Shown here: positions 1 through 5,789 of the stretch, piece after piece
Position numbering within the stretch: the first letter of the stretch is position 1
Layout: each line of letters begins with the position of its first letter
Source of the DNA: Eubacteriales bacterium
Lineage (GTDB): Bacteria; Bacillota; Clostridia; Peptostreptococcales; Anaerovoracaceae
Direction of reading: 5' to 3'
DNA length: 7,133 nt
Assembly: GCA_028702415.1 (NCBI GenBank)
Contig: JAQVOT010000057.1
Span: forward strand, 1-7,133
Translations under genes and position numbers: made by a program
The notes under the pieces: model-generated
The model's input: the letters and a program-made list of their open reading frames with translations, nothing else
The model's database searches: none
Told to the model about the DNA's origin: nothing

Positions 1-332
1 AAGGACTGGCTCTTACAAGGAGCATTGTGGATTATCTTAAGACACAGCAGTTCATTTCCTTAATAACCACTCATTATGAAACGGTGACTGAGGATGAGGA
101 CATTGTGAATATGCAGGTAACAGGGCTGGCAAATGTTGACTTTGATAAGCTTAACAGGGAAATCAGATATGCGAACAGGCGGGAGAGAATAGAGATAATA
201 CAGAAATACATGGATTACAGGCTCTCCCGGGTTGACAGCAGCAAAGAAATTCCCAAGGATGCACTTAACATCGCGAAAATGTTAGGCATCGACAAAGACA
301 TAATAGACAGAGCAAAACAATATATTAAGTAA
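1..332 (+). CDS. kamC: MutS-like ATPase, C-terminal part; probable lysine 5,6-aminomutase reactivase subunit KamC (cut by window start)
   Basis: Only the last 109 codons are inside the window. The frame is open from base 3 to the TAA at 330-332, so this is a 5'-truncated gene and the GTG at 27 is not a real start. The visible part begins with GLALTRSIVDYL and continues to LITTHYE. This matches the stretch of MutS-family ATPases that runs from just after the Walker B/signature region to the conserved histidine loop (THY). The C-terminal end IPKDALNIAKMLGIDKDIIDRAKQYI is the usual MutS-type helical tail. The Walker A and B motifs lie upstream and cannot be checked. In known lysine-fermentation clusters a MutS-like gene sits directly before kamD and is thought to help reactivate the B12 enzyme rather than repair DNA. 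The stop lies 13 bases before kamD, so the genes are co-transcribed. The MutS-family call is firm; the KamC role rests on gene order. Confidence 0.8.
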   Translation, partial: GLALTRSIVDYLKTQQFISLITTHYETVTEDEDIVNMQVTGLANVDFDKLNREIRYANRRERIEIIQKYMDYRLSRVDSSKEIPKDALNIAKMLGIDKDIIDRAKQYIK

Positions 333-345
333 AAGGAGAAACAAG

Positions 346-1902
346 ATGGCAAGTAAATTAAACCTGGACCCTAAAAAGGTTGATCATGCCAGATCCAGCG
401 CTCGCAAGATCGCTGAAAGCATGCAGGAATTCATCGACAGACATACTACAGTCAGCACAGAAAGAACCATTCTGAGACTGTTGGGTGTTGATGGGATTGA
501 TGAAGTTGAAACTCCACTGCCAAACGTGGTTATTGATCAGATCCTGGATGCAGGCGGACTTCCGAGAGGAGTTGCCTACTGGATGGGTAATGCAATGATC
601 CATACAGGTAAGGAACCACAGGAAATCGCAGAGATGATGTCCCGAGGTGAACTGAACATTACCGAACTGCCACTGGCATCAGCAAAGGAAGCTGAAGATA
701 AAATCATGCCTAAGGTAATGGAGGCACTGAAGGTTATCAGAGCACAAACCGAAAAAAGAAACAATTACCTGGCTACAATCGGAGAGGGCAAGAGACCTTA
801 CCTCTATGTAATAGTGGCTACAGGTAACATCTATGAAGACGTTGTACAGGCACAGGCTGCAGCGCGTCAGGGGGCTGATATCATCGCAGTTATCAGAACT
901 ACTGCACAGTCACTGCTGGACTATGTTCCTTTCGGACCTACAACTGAAGGTTTCGGTGGAACATACGCGACTCAGGAAAACTTCAAAATCATGAGAAAAG
1001 CTCTAGACGAAGTTGGTGAAGAGGTTGGTAGATACATCAGGCTCTGCAACTACTCATCAGGAATGTGCATGCCTGAAATCGCTGCAATGGGAGCTATCGA
1101 AAGGCTGGATGTTATGCTTAACGATGCTCTTTACGGAATTCTGTTCAGAGACATCAACATGCAGAGAACACTGGTTGACCAGTACTTCTCAAGGGTTATC
1201 ATCGGATACTGTGATATTATCTTTAACTCAGGTGAAGATAACTACCTCACAACCGATGATGCTTATGAAAACGCACATACTGTACTGGCTTCACAGCTCA
1301 TCAATGAACAGTTCGCAGTACTGGCAAATGTTAAGGAAGAACAGATGGGTCTCGGACATGCATTCGAAATGGATCCTGACATTGAAAACGGATTCCTCTA
1401 TGAACTGTCTCAAGCTGTTATGGCAAGAGAAATCTTCCCTAAAGCTCCTCTTAAGTACATGCCTCCTACAAAGTACATGACCGGAAACATCTTCAAAGGC
1501 AATGTACAGGATGCGCTGTTCAACATGATCGCCATCTGGTCAGGACAGTCACTGCAGCTGCTGGGAATGCTGACAGAAGCTATTCACACACCGCATATGC
1601 ATGACAGATATCTCGCAATTGAAAATGCTCAGTACATCTTCAACAACATGAGAGATCTGGGCAGCGAAGTATACTTCAAGGAAGGCGGTATCATTCAGAC
1701 AAGAGCCCAGGAAACTCTCGAAAAGGCAGATGAACTTCTGGCAGAAATCGTTGGAGAAGGACTGTTCTCAACTATAGAGCAGGGCAAGTTTGGCGGAGTT
1801 AAGAGACCTAGAGACGGCGGAAAGGGCCTGGCAGGTGTTTGTGTCAAGGATGATGAATACTTTAATCCATTCATTCCACTTATGTTAGGAGGTGCAGAAT
1901 AA
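346..1902 (+). CDS. kamD: lysine 5,6-aminomutase, alpha subunit
   Basis: This is the large TIM-barrel subunit of the adenosylcobalamin- and PLP-dependent enzyme that moves the terminal amino group of D-lysine or L-beta-lysine to the neighbouring carbon during anaerobic lysine fermentation in the cytosol. The product is 518 residues, the usual length (about 516 in Clostridium sticklandii). Residues I recall as PLP or substrate contacts in the C. sticklandii structure are all present at the same numbers: Arg184, Ser189, Ser238, Tyr263, Asp298 and Lys370. Family-typical stretches include the region around residues 195-206 (VPFGPTTEGFGG) and the Gly-rich C-terminal part at 483-497. The ATG at 346 follows an AAGGAG-type ribosome site at 333-338. 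The stop shares a base with the kamE start (TAATG), so the two subunits are probably translated in a coupled way. The arginine codons are almost all AGA or AGG, as expected of a highly expressed gene here. Confidence 0.97.
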   Translation: MASKLNLDPKKVDHARSSARKIAESMQEFIDRHTTVSTERTILRLLGVDGIDEVETPLPNVVIDQILDAGGLPRGVAYWMGNAMIHTGKEPQEIAEMMSRGELNITELPLASAKEAEDKIMPKVMEALKVIRAQTEKRNNYLATIGEGKRPYLYVIVATGNIYEDVVQAQAAARQGADIIAVIRTTAQSLLDYVPFGPTTEGFGGTYATQENFKIMRKALDEVGEEVGRYIRLCNYSSGMCMPEIAAMGAIERLDVMLNDALYGILFRDINMQRTLVDQYFSRVIIGYCDIIFNSGEDNYLTTDDAYENAHTVLASQLINEQFAVLANVKEEQMGLGHAFEMDPDIENGFLYELSQAVMAREIFPKAPLKYMPPTKYMTGNIFKGNVQDALFNMIAIWSGQSLQLLGMLTEAIHTPHMHDRYLAIENAQYIFNNMRDLGSEVYFKEGGIIQTRAQETLEKADELLAEIVGEGLFSTIEQGKFGGVKRPRDGGKGLAGVCVKDDEYFNPFIPLMLGGAE

Positions 1903-2669
1903 TGGCAGATAAAACAGCAGTAGCTCAGATTGATCTGACAAAGGTAAAGCCTTACGGCGACACTCTTAACGACGGCATGACCGAAGTTGCTTTCACACTT
2001 CCTGTACCTTATGGTGATGAGGCAAGTGAAGCAGCTAAGATCCTGGCAAAGAAGATGGGGCTTGATGAGCCAAACGTCGTATATTCAAAGGCGATGACTC
2101 CTGAATATACATTTTTCGTAGTATATGGGAAGTGCCAGCACATGGTAGATTACACTACAATAAAGGTGGCTAAGGTAGAAATTGATGTTATGGACAGACT
2201 TGAATGTGCAGAGTACATCAAGGATAATATTAAGCGACCTGTTGTAATCGTAGGCGCATCAACAGGTACTGATGCTCATACAGTAGGTATTGATGCTATC
2301 ATGAACATGAAGGGCTTCCATGGTCACTTCGGTCTCGAAAGATTTGAAGGCATTGAGGCTTACAATCTGGGTTCACAGGTACCTAACGAAGAACTGATTG
2401 CAAAGGCTAAGAAACTGAATGCCGATGCAATTTTGGTTTCACAGACAGTAACTCAGAAGGACATCCATATCGAAAATCTGACCAACATGGTTGAACTGCT
2501 TGAAGCAGAGGGTATGAGAGATAAGGTCATTCTGGTATGCGGCGGCCCAAGAATTTCCCACGAGCTGGCTCAGGAACTGGGCTACGATGCAGGATTCGGG
2601 CAGCACAAGTATGCAGAAGACGTTGCATCATTTGTATTAACCGAAATAGTAAAAAGAAATATGATTTAA
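1902..2669 (+). CDS. kamE: lysine 5,6-aminomutase, beta subunit (cobalamin-binding)
   Basis: This is the small subunit that carries the base-off/His-on cobalamin and tethers PLP through a lysine. The 255-residue product has an N-terminal dimerisation region (about 1-100) and a C-terminal Rossmann-like B12 domain (about 112-250). The DxHxxG cobalamin motif is at 124-129 (DAHTVG), so His126 is the lower cobalt ligand. Eleven residues further on, Lys137 sits where Lys144 of the C. sticklandii protein binds PLP (His133 there, same spacing). The later B12-domain elements are also visible: ILVSQTVTQ at 177-185 and the CGGPR turn at 213-217. The start is fixed by an AGGAGG ribosome site at 1887-1892, inside the end of kamD, and by the one-base overlap. 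The next gene, atoD, begins 39 bases after the stop with no terminator between. Confidence 0.97.
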   Translation: MADKTAVAQIDLTKVKPYGDTLNDGMTEVAFTLPVPYGDEASEAAKILAKKMGLDEPNVVYSKAMTPEYTFFVVYGKCQHMVDYTTIKVAKVEIDVMDRLECAEYIKDNIKRPVVIVGASTGTDAHTVGIDAIMNMKGFHGHFGLERFEGIEAYNLGSQVPNEELIAKAKKLNADAILVSQTVTQKDIHIENLTNMVELLEAEGMRDKVILVCGGPRISHELAQELGYDAGFGQHKYAEDVASFVLTEIVKRNMI

Positions 2670-2708
2670 GCGGATAAAAGCTTAAGTTGTTTTAAGGAAG
2701 GTAATTAA

Positions 2709-3434
2709 ATGATTAACAAAATCGTAACACCGCAGGAAGCGGTTGCAGGTGTCGAAGACGGCATGACTATAATGATTGGTGGATTTCTGGGGACAGGGTC
2801 ACCTGAGATTCTCATGGATGCTCTGGTAGAAAAAGGCGTAAAGCACCTGACAGTAATCGGAAACGACGGCGGTCTGGCAGAAGGTCAGCCTGCAGGGGAA
2901 TTTGCAGCTAAGACTTCAAGAGGAATTGGAAAACTGCTTGATCACCACATGGTTGATCACATTATTGCTTCACACATTGGAGTAAATCCAAGACTGAACG
3001 AACAGTTTGCAGACGGAAGCCTTAAGTACACGCTGGTACCGCAGGGAACTCTCGCAGAAAAGGTCAGAGCAGCAGCTTATGGTCTTGGAGGAGTTCTTAC
3101 ACCGGTAGGGCTTGGTACTCCAATGGAAACCGAGCTGGATGAGCTGGGAAGGAAGAAGGAAGTTATAGAAATTGACGGTAAGAAGTGGCTCTTCGAAAGA
3201 CCTATTTATGCCGACTACTCCTTTATCAGAGCTTCTCTGGCAGACAAGTTCGGAAACTACATGTGCTGCAAGGCAACAAGAAACTTCAATCTTCTGATGG
3301 CCGGAGCTTCAAAGCACACGGTTATCGCTACAGAAAAGCTGGTTGAAATCGGTGAAGTTGATCCCGATATCTGGCAGGTGGCCGGTGTTCTGGTTGATTC
3401 AATTGTGGAAGGAGAAAAGAGATGGCAGATCTAA
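2709..3434 (+). CDS. atoD: CoA-transferase alpha subunit (acetoacetate/butyrate type)
   Basis: Alpha subunit of a family I CoA-transferase. In lysine fermentation this enzyme moves CoA from butyryl-CoA to acetoacetate, giving butyrate and acetoacetyl-CoA. The 241-residue length is near that of AtoD/CtfA/ScoA proteins. Visible family motifs are the glycine-rich GGFLGTGSP at 24-32, PQGTLAEKVRAAAYGLGG at 111-128 followed by TPVGLGT at 131-137, and the ERPIYADYSFIRA block at 163-175. The catalytic glutamate is in the beta subunit. The start at 2709 is supported by AAGGAAGG at 2694-2701. The gene lies 39 bases after kamE and its end overlaps atoA by 13 bases, so all four genes probably share one transcript. 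Family membership is firm. The substrate pair is inferred from the operon; an acetate- or propionate-preferring relative cannot be excluded by sequence. Confidence 0.92.
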   Translation: MINKIVTPQEAVAGVEDGMTIMIGGFLGTGSPEILMDALVEKGVKHLTVIGNDGGLAEGQPAGEFAAKTSRGIGKLLDHHMVDHIIASHIGVNPRLNEQFADGSLKYTLVPQGTLAEKVRAAAYGLGGVLTPVGLGTPMETELDELGRKKEVIEIDGKKWLFERPIYADYSFIRASLADKFGNYMCCKATRNFNLLMAGASKHTVIATEKLVEIGEVDPDIWQVAGVLVDSIVEGEKRWQI

Positions 3435-4078
3435 AAGAAAGAATCGCAAAGAGATGCGCAAAAGAATTTTCTGACGGTGACTTCATAAATCTGGGAATCG
3501 GCCTTCCAACAATGGTAGCAGATTATATCGGAGAAGACATTATGGTAACATGTCACTCAGAGAACGGTTTCGCAGGAATCGATGCTCTGGCTGACAAGAC
3601 AAATCTGAATGTTGACATTATAAATTCAGGTGGACAGTATGTTACGGCTCTTCCAAGAGCCAAGTTCTTTGACACAGCCGAATCATTCGGACTGGTTAGA
3701 GGCGGACATGTAAAAGCTACAGTTCTGGGAGCCATGGAAGTTGCAGAAAACGGTGATCTGGCGAACTGGATAGTTCCAGGCAAGAAGGTTGCAGGAATGG
3801 GCGGAGCCATGGACCTTTGTGCGGGATGTCCTGAAGTAATCATCGCCATGCTTCACACTCAGAAGGGCCAACACAAGATCAAGCCAAAGTGCACACTTCC
3901 GCTGACAGCAGAAAAGTGTGTAACAAAGATTATAACTGAGATGGCCGTTATGGAAATTACTCCTGAAGGTATCAAGGTTGATGAACTGCACCCTGACTAC
4001 ACAAAGGAACAGTTACAGGAAGCAACCGGCGTAAAGCTAATATGGGCTGAGGATCTGAAGCCATATCAGGAAGACTAG
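3422..4078 (+). CDS. atoA: CoA-transferase beta subunit (acetoacetate/butyrate type)
   Basis: Catalytic subunit partner of the preceding alpha subunit. The 218-residue product has the NLGIGLPT motif at 23-30, then SENG at 46-49 with Glu47 as the expected nucleophile that forms the glutamyl-CoA thioester. Next come GGHVKATVLGAMEVAENGDLANW (within 94-116) and GMGGAMDL at 125-132, all characteristic of AtoA/CtfB/ScoB proteins. The ATG at 3422 lies inside the end of atoD with a GGAG ribosome site at 3411-3414, a layout that favours coupled translation and equal amounts of the two subunits. It is the last gene of the lysine operon, and a large hairpin follows 32 bases after its stop. The substrate assignment (butyryl-CoA:acetoacetate) is inferred from the aminomutase genes upstream. 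Confidence 0.93.
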   Translation: MADLKERIAKRCAKEFSDGDFINLGIGLPTMVADYIGEDIMVTCHSENGFAGIDALADKTNLNVDIINSGGQYVTALPRAKFFDTAESFGLVRGGHVKATVLGAMEVAENGDLANWIVPGKKVAGMGGAMDLCAGCPEVIIAMLHTQKGQHKIKPKCTLPLTAEKCVTKIITEMAVMEITPEGIKVDELHPDYTKEQLQEATGVKLIWAEDLKPYQED

Positions 4079-4110
4079 TCAATAATTCTTTAAAAGAAAA
4101 ACGCCGAATT

Positions 4111-4148
4111 AAAAGCTGACAGGGAACTATTTATTCCTGTCAGCTTTT
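4111..4148 (+). terminator. probable intrinsic terminator of the kam-ato operon
   Basis: Thirteen perfect base pairs join 4111-4123 (AAAAGCTGACAGG) to 4136-4148 (CCTGTCAGCTTTT). G4124-T4135 and A4125-T4134 can extend the stem inward, leaving a loop of about 8 bases. The stem is long and stable, but the T tract is short: it is the TTTT that ends the 3' arm, followed by GCATTTGT. It lies 32 bases after the atoA stop and before the next promoter-like site, as expected of an operon end. The reverse strand also has a T-rich run after the stem, but no - strand gene ends here. Confidence 0.75.
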
Positions 4149-4180
4149 GCATTTGTGTCCTGTCAGCTTTTGCATTTGTC
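4135..4180. repeat. tandem duplication of the terminator 3' arm (2 x 23 bases)
   Basis: The 23-base unit at 4135-4157 is repeated at 4158-4180 with only the last base changed (G to C). The unit contains the whole 3' arm of the operon terminator (CCTGTCAGCTTTT) plus its GCATTTGT tail. There is therefore a single 5' arm with two possible pairing partners: 4136-4148 with a short loop, or 4159-4171 with a loop of about 35 bases. Replication slippage is the simplest origin. Confidence 0.9.
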
Positions 4181-4202
4181 ATGAGGTTGAAGCGGGATTT
4201 TA

Positions 4203-4211
4203 TGTTATAAT
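4203..4211 (+). promoter_or_regulatory. extended -10 promoter element before the PPTase gene
   Basis: TGTTATAAT at 4203-4211 is a perfect extended -10 element (TGn then TATAAT). The matching -35 position around 4183-4188 (GAGGTT) is poor, which extended -10 promoters tolerate. Transcription would start about 7 bases downstream, at or next to the ATG at 4219. The site follows directly after the duplicated terminator arm. Confidence 0.5.
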
Positions 4212-4218
4212 TAATAGC

Positions 4219-4980
4219 ATGAAAGCCAAGGGATTTACAAGAGTATATATTGCAGATGTATCACCGCTACTGGATTTGGATATCTATGGCAGTCTGCGGA
4301 AGGCGGTGCCGGAAGAAAGACGCGGGAAGGCAGACAAAATGAAGTCTGCGAAAGGTAAGGCACAGTCTCTTGGGGCAGGGCTGGCTTTGCACGAGGCCTG
4401 TAAAGAACTTGCCGCCGAAGGGTGCAAGGGTATTCAGCTGGCTGATCAGCACATTATATACGGGCAGCACGAGAAACCTGATTTTGATCAGCAATGGCTC
4501 CGGGAGAATGGCTTTGACGAGATACACTTCAGTCTGTCACATTCCGGATATAGAGTGATGTGCGTGATTTCCACAGCGCCTGTGGGTTGTGACGTGGAGC
4601 TTGTGAAGGACCGGAACATGAATATTGCCAGGCGGTTCTTCACGGAAGAGGAGTATGCAGATATTATGGAACAGCCTGATGACAGTGCAAAGGCAGATCG
4701 ATTTTTCAGATACTGGACTCTGAAGGAAAGCTTCATAAAGTGCGATGGTCGTGGTCTTGGGATGCCACTGGACAGTTTCCGGATCATAATCGATCCTGAG
4801 GGGGGAGCGGAAATCAAGATCGACCGGAAAAACAGGGGGGAGATAAAAGAAGAAAACTCTAGGGTTGCTGAATACACCTTTGCCCAGTTTGATCCGGACG
4901 TGGATTACAGGTACTCCTGCTGTGTGAAAGGGCTCGGATGCCAAATACAACAAAGAATATTGTCACTTGTGGGCAATTAA
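4219..4980 (+). CDS. 4'-phosphopantetheinyl transferase, Sfp/Gsp type
   Basis: This enzyme moves 4'-phosphopantetheine from CoA onto a serine of a carrier protein (acyl, peptidyl or aryl carrier). From the ATG at 4219 it is 253 residues, slightly longer than Sfp (about 224). The family motifs appear in order: VYIADVSPL near the start (9-17), a RRGKADKMKSAKGKAQSLGA helix (34-53) with its LGAGLAL end, EKPDF (85-89), HFSLSHS (103-109), GCDVE (123-127) and WTLKESFIKCDGRGL (166-180). Expected Mg ligands are Asp125, Glu127 and Glu170. The frame is open further upstream to a TTG at 4147, but that lies in the terminator arm and after no ribosome site. No Shine-Dalgarno precedes 4219 either, so this start is the best of weak choices. 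Arginine codons are half CGN (9 of 18), unlike kamD (3 of 25), which suggests lower expression or a different history. The carrier-protein target is not in the window. It is not AcpS, which is smaller. Confidence 0.9.
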   Translation: MKAKGFTRVYIADVSPLLDLDIYGSLRKAVPEERRGKADKMKSAKGKAQSLGAGLALHEACKELAAEGCKGIQLADQHIIYGQHEKPDFDQQWLRENGFDEIHFSLSHSGYRVMCVISTAPVGCDVELVKDRNMNIARRFFTEEEYADIMEQPDDSAKADRFFRYWTLKESFIKCDGRGLGMPLDSFRIIIDPEGGAEIKIDRKNRGEIKEENSRVAEYTFAQFDPDVDYRYSCCVKGLGCQIQQRILSLVGN

Positions 4981-5010
4981 TATATTGTTTTTAATAAGAG
5001 GAGGAATTAT

Positions 5011-5628
5011 ATGGATAGAAAAGCGATGTATAAAATAAGCTATGGTATGTTTGTACTTACCACCAGGTTGGGAAGCAAGGACAACGGCTGCATAATAAAT
5101 ACTGCAATTCAGGCCGCATCGAATCCCAATCAGATGAGTATATGTGTTGACAAGGCGAACTACACTAATGAAATGATCAGGGAATCCGGTGAATTCAACG
5201 TATCGGTTCTAAGTGAAAATGCAAGTTTTGATCTTTTCAAGAGATTCGGATTCCAGTCAGGAAAAGATGTTGACAAGTTCCTGGGATTCAATGGTTACGC
5301 AAAGGCTGCAAACGGCATCAATTATATTACGGAAGGAACTAACGCTTACTTTTCGGTAAAGGTAGAAAAAACAATAGATATTGGATCACACACCATGTTC
5401 ATTGGTGAAATTCAGGATGCCAAGGTGCTATCAGAGCTGCCGTCAGCAACCTATGAATACTATCGGAAAAATATTAAACCTGCACCAGAACCTGCAAAGG
5501 CCGGAGGGACTACTAAGTGGGTATGTACAATCTGCGGATATGTGTACGAAGGGGAAGAACTGCCGGAAGATTTCATATGCCCGATCTGCAAACACCCTGC
5601 CTCAGATTTTGAAAAAATAACAGCGTAG
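5011..5628 (+). CDS. hrb: flavin reductase-rubredoxin fusion (high-molecular-weight rubredoxin type)
   Basis: The 205-residue protein has two domains. Residues about 1-155 form an FMN-binding flavin reductase-like domain (YKISYGMFVLTT at the start, GCIINTAIQAASNPNQMSI at 26-44, EFNVSVLSE at 61-69, HTMFIGEIQDAKVL at 127-140). A Pro/Ala-rich linker (157-166) leads to a short rubredoxin domain with Cys172, Cys175, Cys190 and Cys193, the ligands of one iron. Proteins of this layout (Hrb of Moorella) take electrons from NAD(P)H and pass them to flavodiiron proteins or rubrerythrins in defence against O2, peroxide or NO. The ribosome site AAGAGGAGG at 4996-5004 fixes the start. The gene lies 30 bases after the PPTase, so read-through is possible. 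TTGTCA at 4960-4965 with TATTGT 17 bases later could be its own weak promoter. The domain call is firm; the partner (probably the rubrerythrin 161 bases downstream) is inferred. Confidence 0.9.
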   Translation: MDRKAMYKISYGMFVLTTRLGSKDNGCIINTAIQAASNPNQMSICVDKANYTNEMIRESGEFNVSVLSENASFDLFKRFGFQSGKDVDKFLGFNGYAKAANGINYITEGTNAYFSVKVEKTIDIGSHTMFIGEIQDAKVLSELPSATYEYYRKNIKPAPEPAKAGGTTKWVCTICGYVYEGEELPEDFICPICKHPASDFEKITA

Positions 5629-5679
5629 GGAAGAAGTTACAGCCCCGGATTTGATTTTATAAAAAAAGGGGAAAAGGGG

Positions 5680-5708
5680 TTGACTTAAGTGGACTAAAAT
5701 GGTACAGT
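5680..5708 (+). promoter_or_regulatory. sigma-A-type promoter of the rubrerythrin gene
   Basis: TTGACT at 5680-5685 and TACAGT at 5703-5708 are separated by exactly 17 bases. A pure purine tract with two AAAAGGGG units (5664-5671 and 5672-5679) lies directly upstream. The palindrome GTATATAC (5707-5714) overlaps the end of the -10 box and the expected transcription start, which leaves a leader of about 75 bases before the ATG at 5790. No convincing terminator is visible between the preceding gene (stop at 5626-5628) and this promoter. Confidence 0.7.
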
Positions 5709-5716
5709 ATATACAT

Positions 5717-5739
5717 AAAATAAAGTCTGAAAATAAAGT
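5717..5739. repeat. direct repeat in the rubrerythrin leader
   Basis: AAAATAAAGT occurs at 5717-5726 and again at 5730-5739, 13 bases apart, just downstream of the expected transcription start. A short GTCT/AGAC pair (5725-5728 and 5742-5745) overlaps it. In AT-rich leader DNA a 10-base repeat can arise by chance, so a role as an operator is only possible. Confidence 0.4.
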
Positions 5740-5752
5740 ATAGACAAGAGAA

Positions 5753-5767
5753 TTATAATATTGATGA
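5753..5767. promoter_or_regulatory. possible PerR-box operator
   Basis: TTATAATATTGATGA matches the Bacillus/Clostridium PerR consensus TTATAAT-N-ATTATAA in 11 of 14 defined positions: the left half is perfect, the right half 4 of 7. It lies in the leader, about 40 bases after the expected transcription start and before the ribosome site, where binding could act as a roadblock. PerR control of rubrerythrins is established in Clostridium, which raises the prior, but the weak right half keeps this tentative. Confidence 0.4.
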
Positions 5768-5789
5768 AACAAGCGAGGAGGATGAAATT

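Noticed and set aside
27..332. Independent small gene starting at GTG 27
   Set aside because: The frame is open to the window edge, and the residues before the GTG (GLALTRSI) continue the MutS-type pattern, so it is the tail of a longer gene.
1013..1480. Open frame of 155 codons inside kamD on the same strand
   Set aside because: It lies wholly within kamD in another frame, its translation has no recognisable family pattern, and kamD is beyond doubt.
2670..2708. Terminator or promoter between kamE and atoD
   Set aside because: The gap is 39 bases with only a short CTTAAG palindrome and a ribosome site; no stable stem with T tract and no promoter pair is seen.
4147..4218. Longer PPTase start at TTG 4147 adding 24 residues
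   Set aside because: It would begin inside the terminator 3' arm and before the extended -10. No ribosome site precedes it, and the extra residues have no PPTase motif.
4488..4953. Two overlapping open frames on the - strand opposite the PPTase
   Set aside because: They shadow a strong PPTase reading frame, lack ribosome sites and show no domain; their length reflects the GC-richer composition of this gene.
5643..5679. Possible terminator from CCCC (5643-5646) and GGGG (5668-5671 or 5676-5679) after the flavin reductase-rubredoxin gene
   Set aside because: Only four pairs with a loop of more than 20 bases and no T tract after the stem; the G-rich arm is better read as a purine tract before the -35 box.
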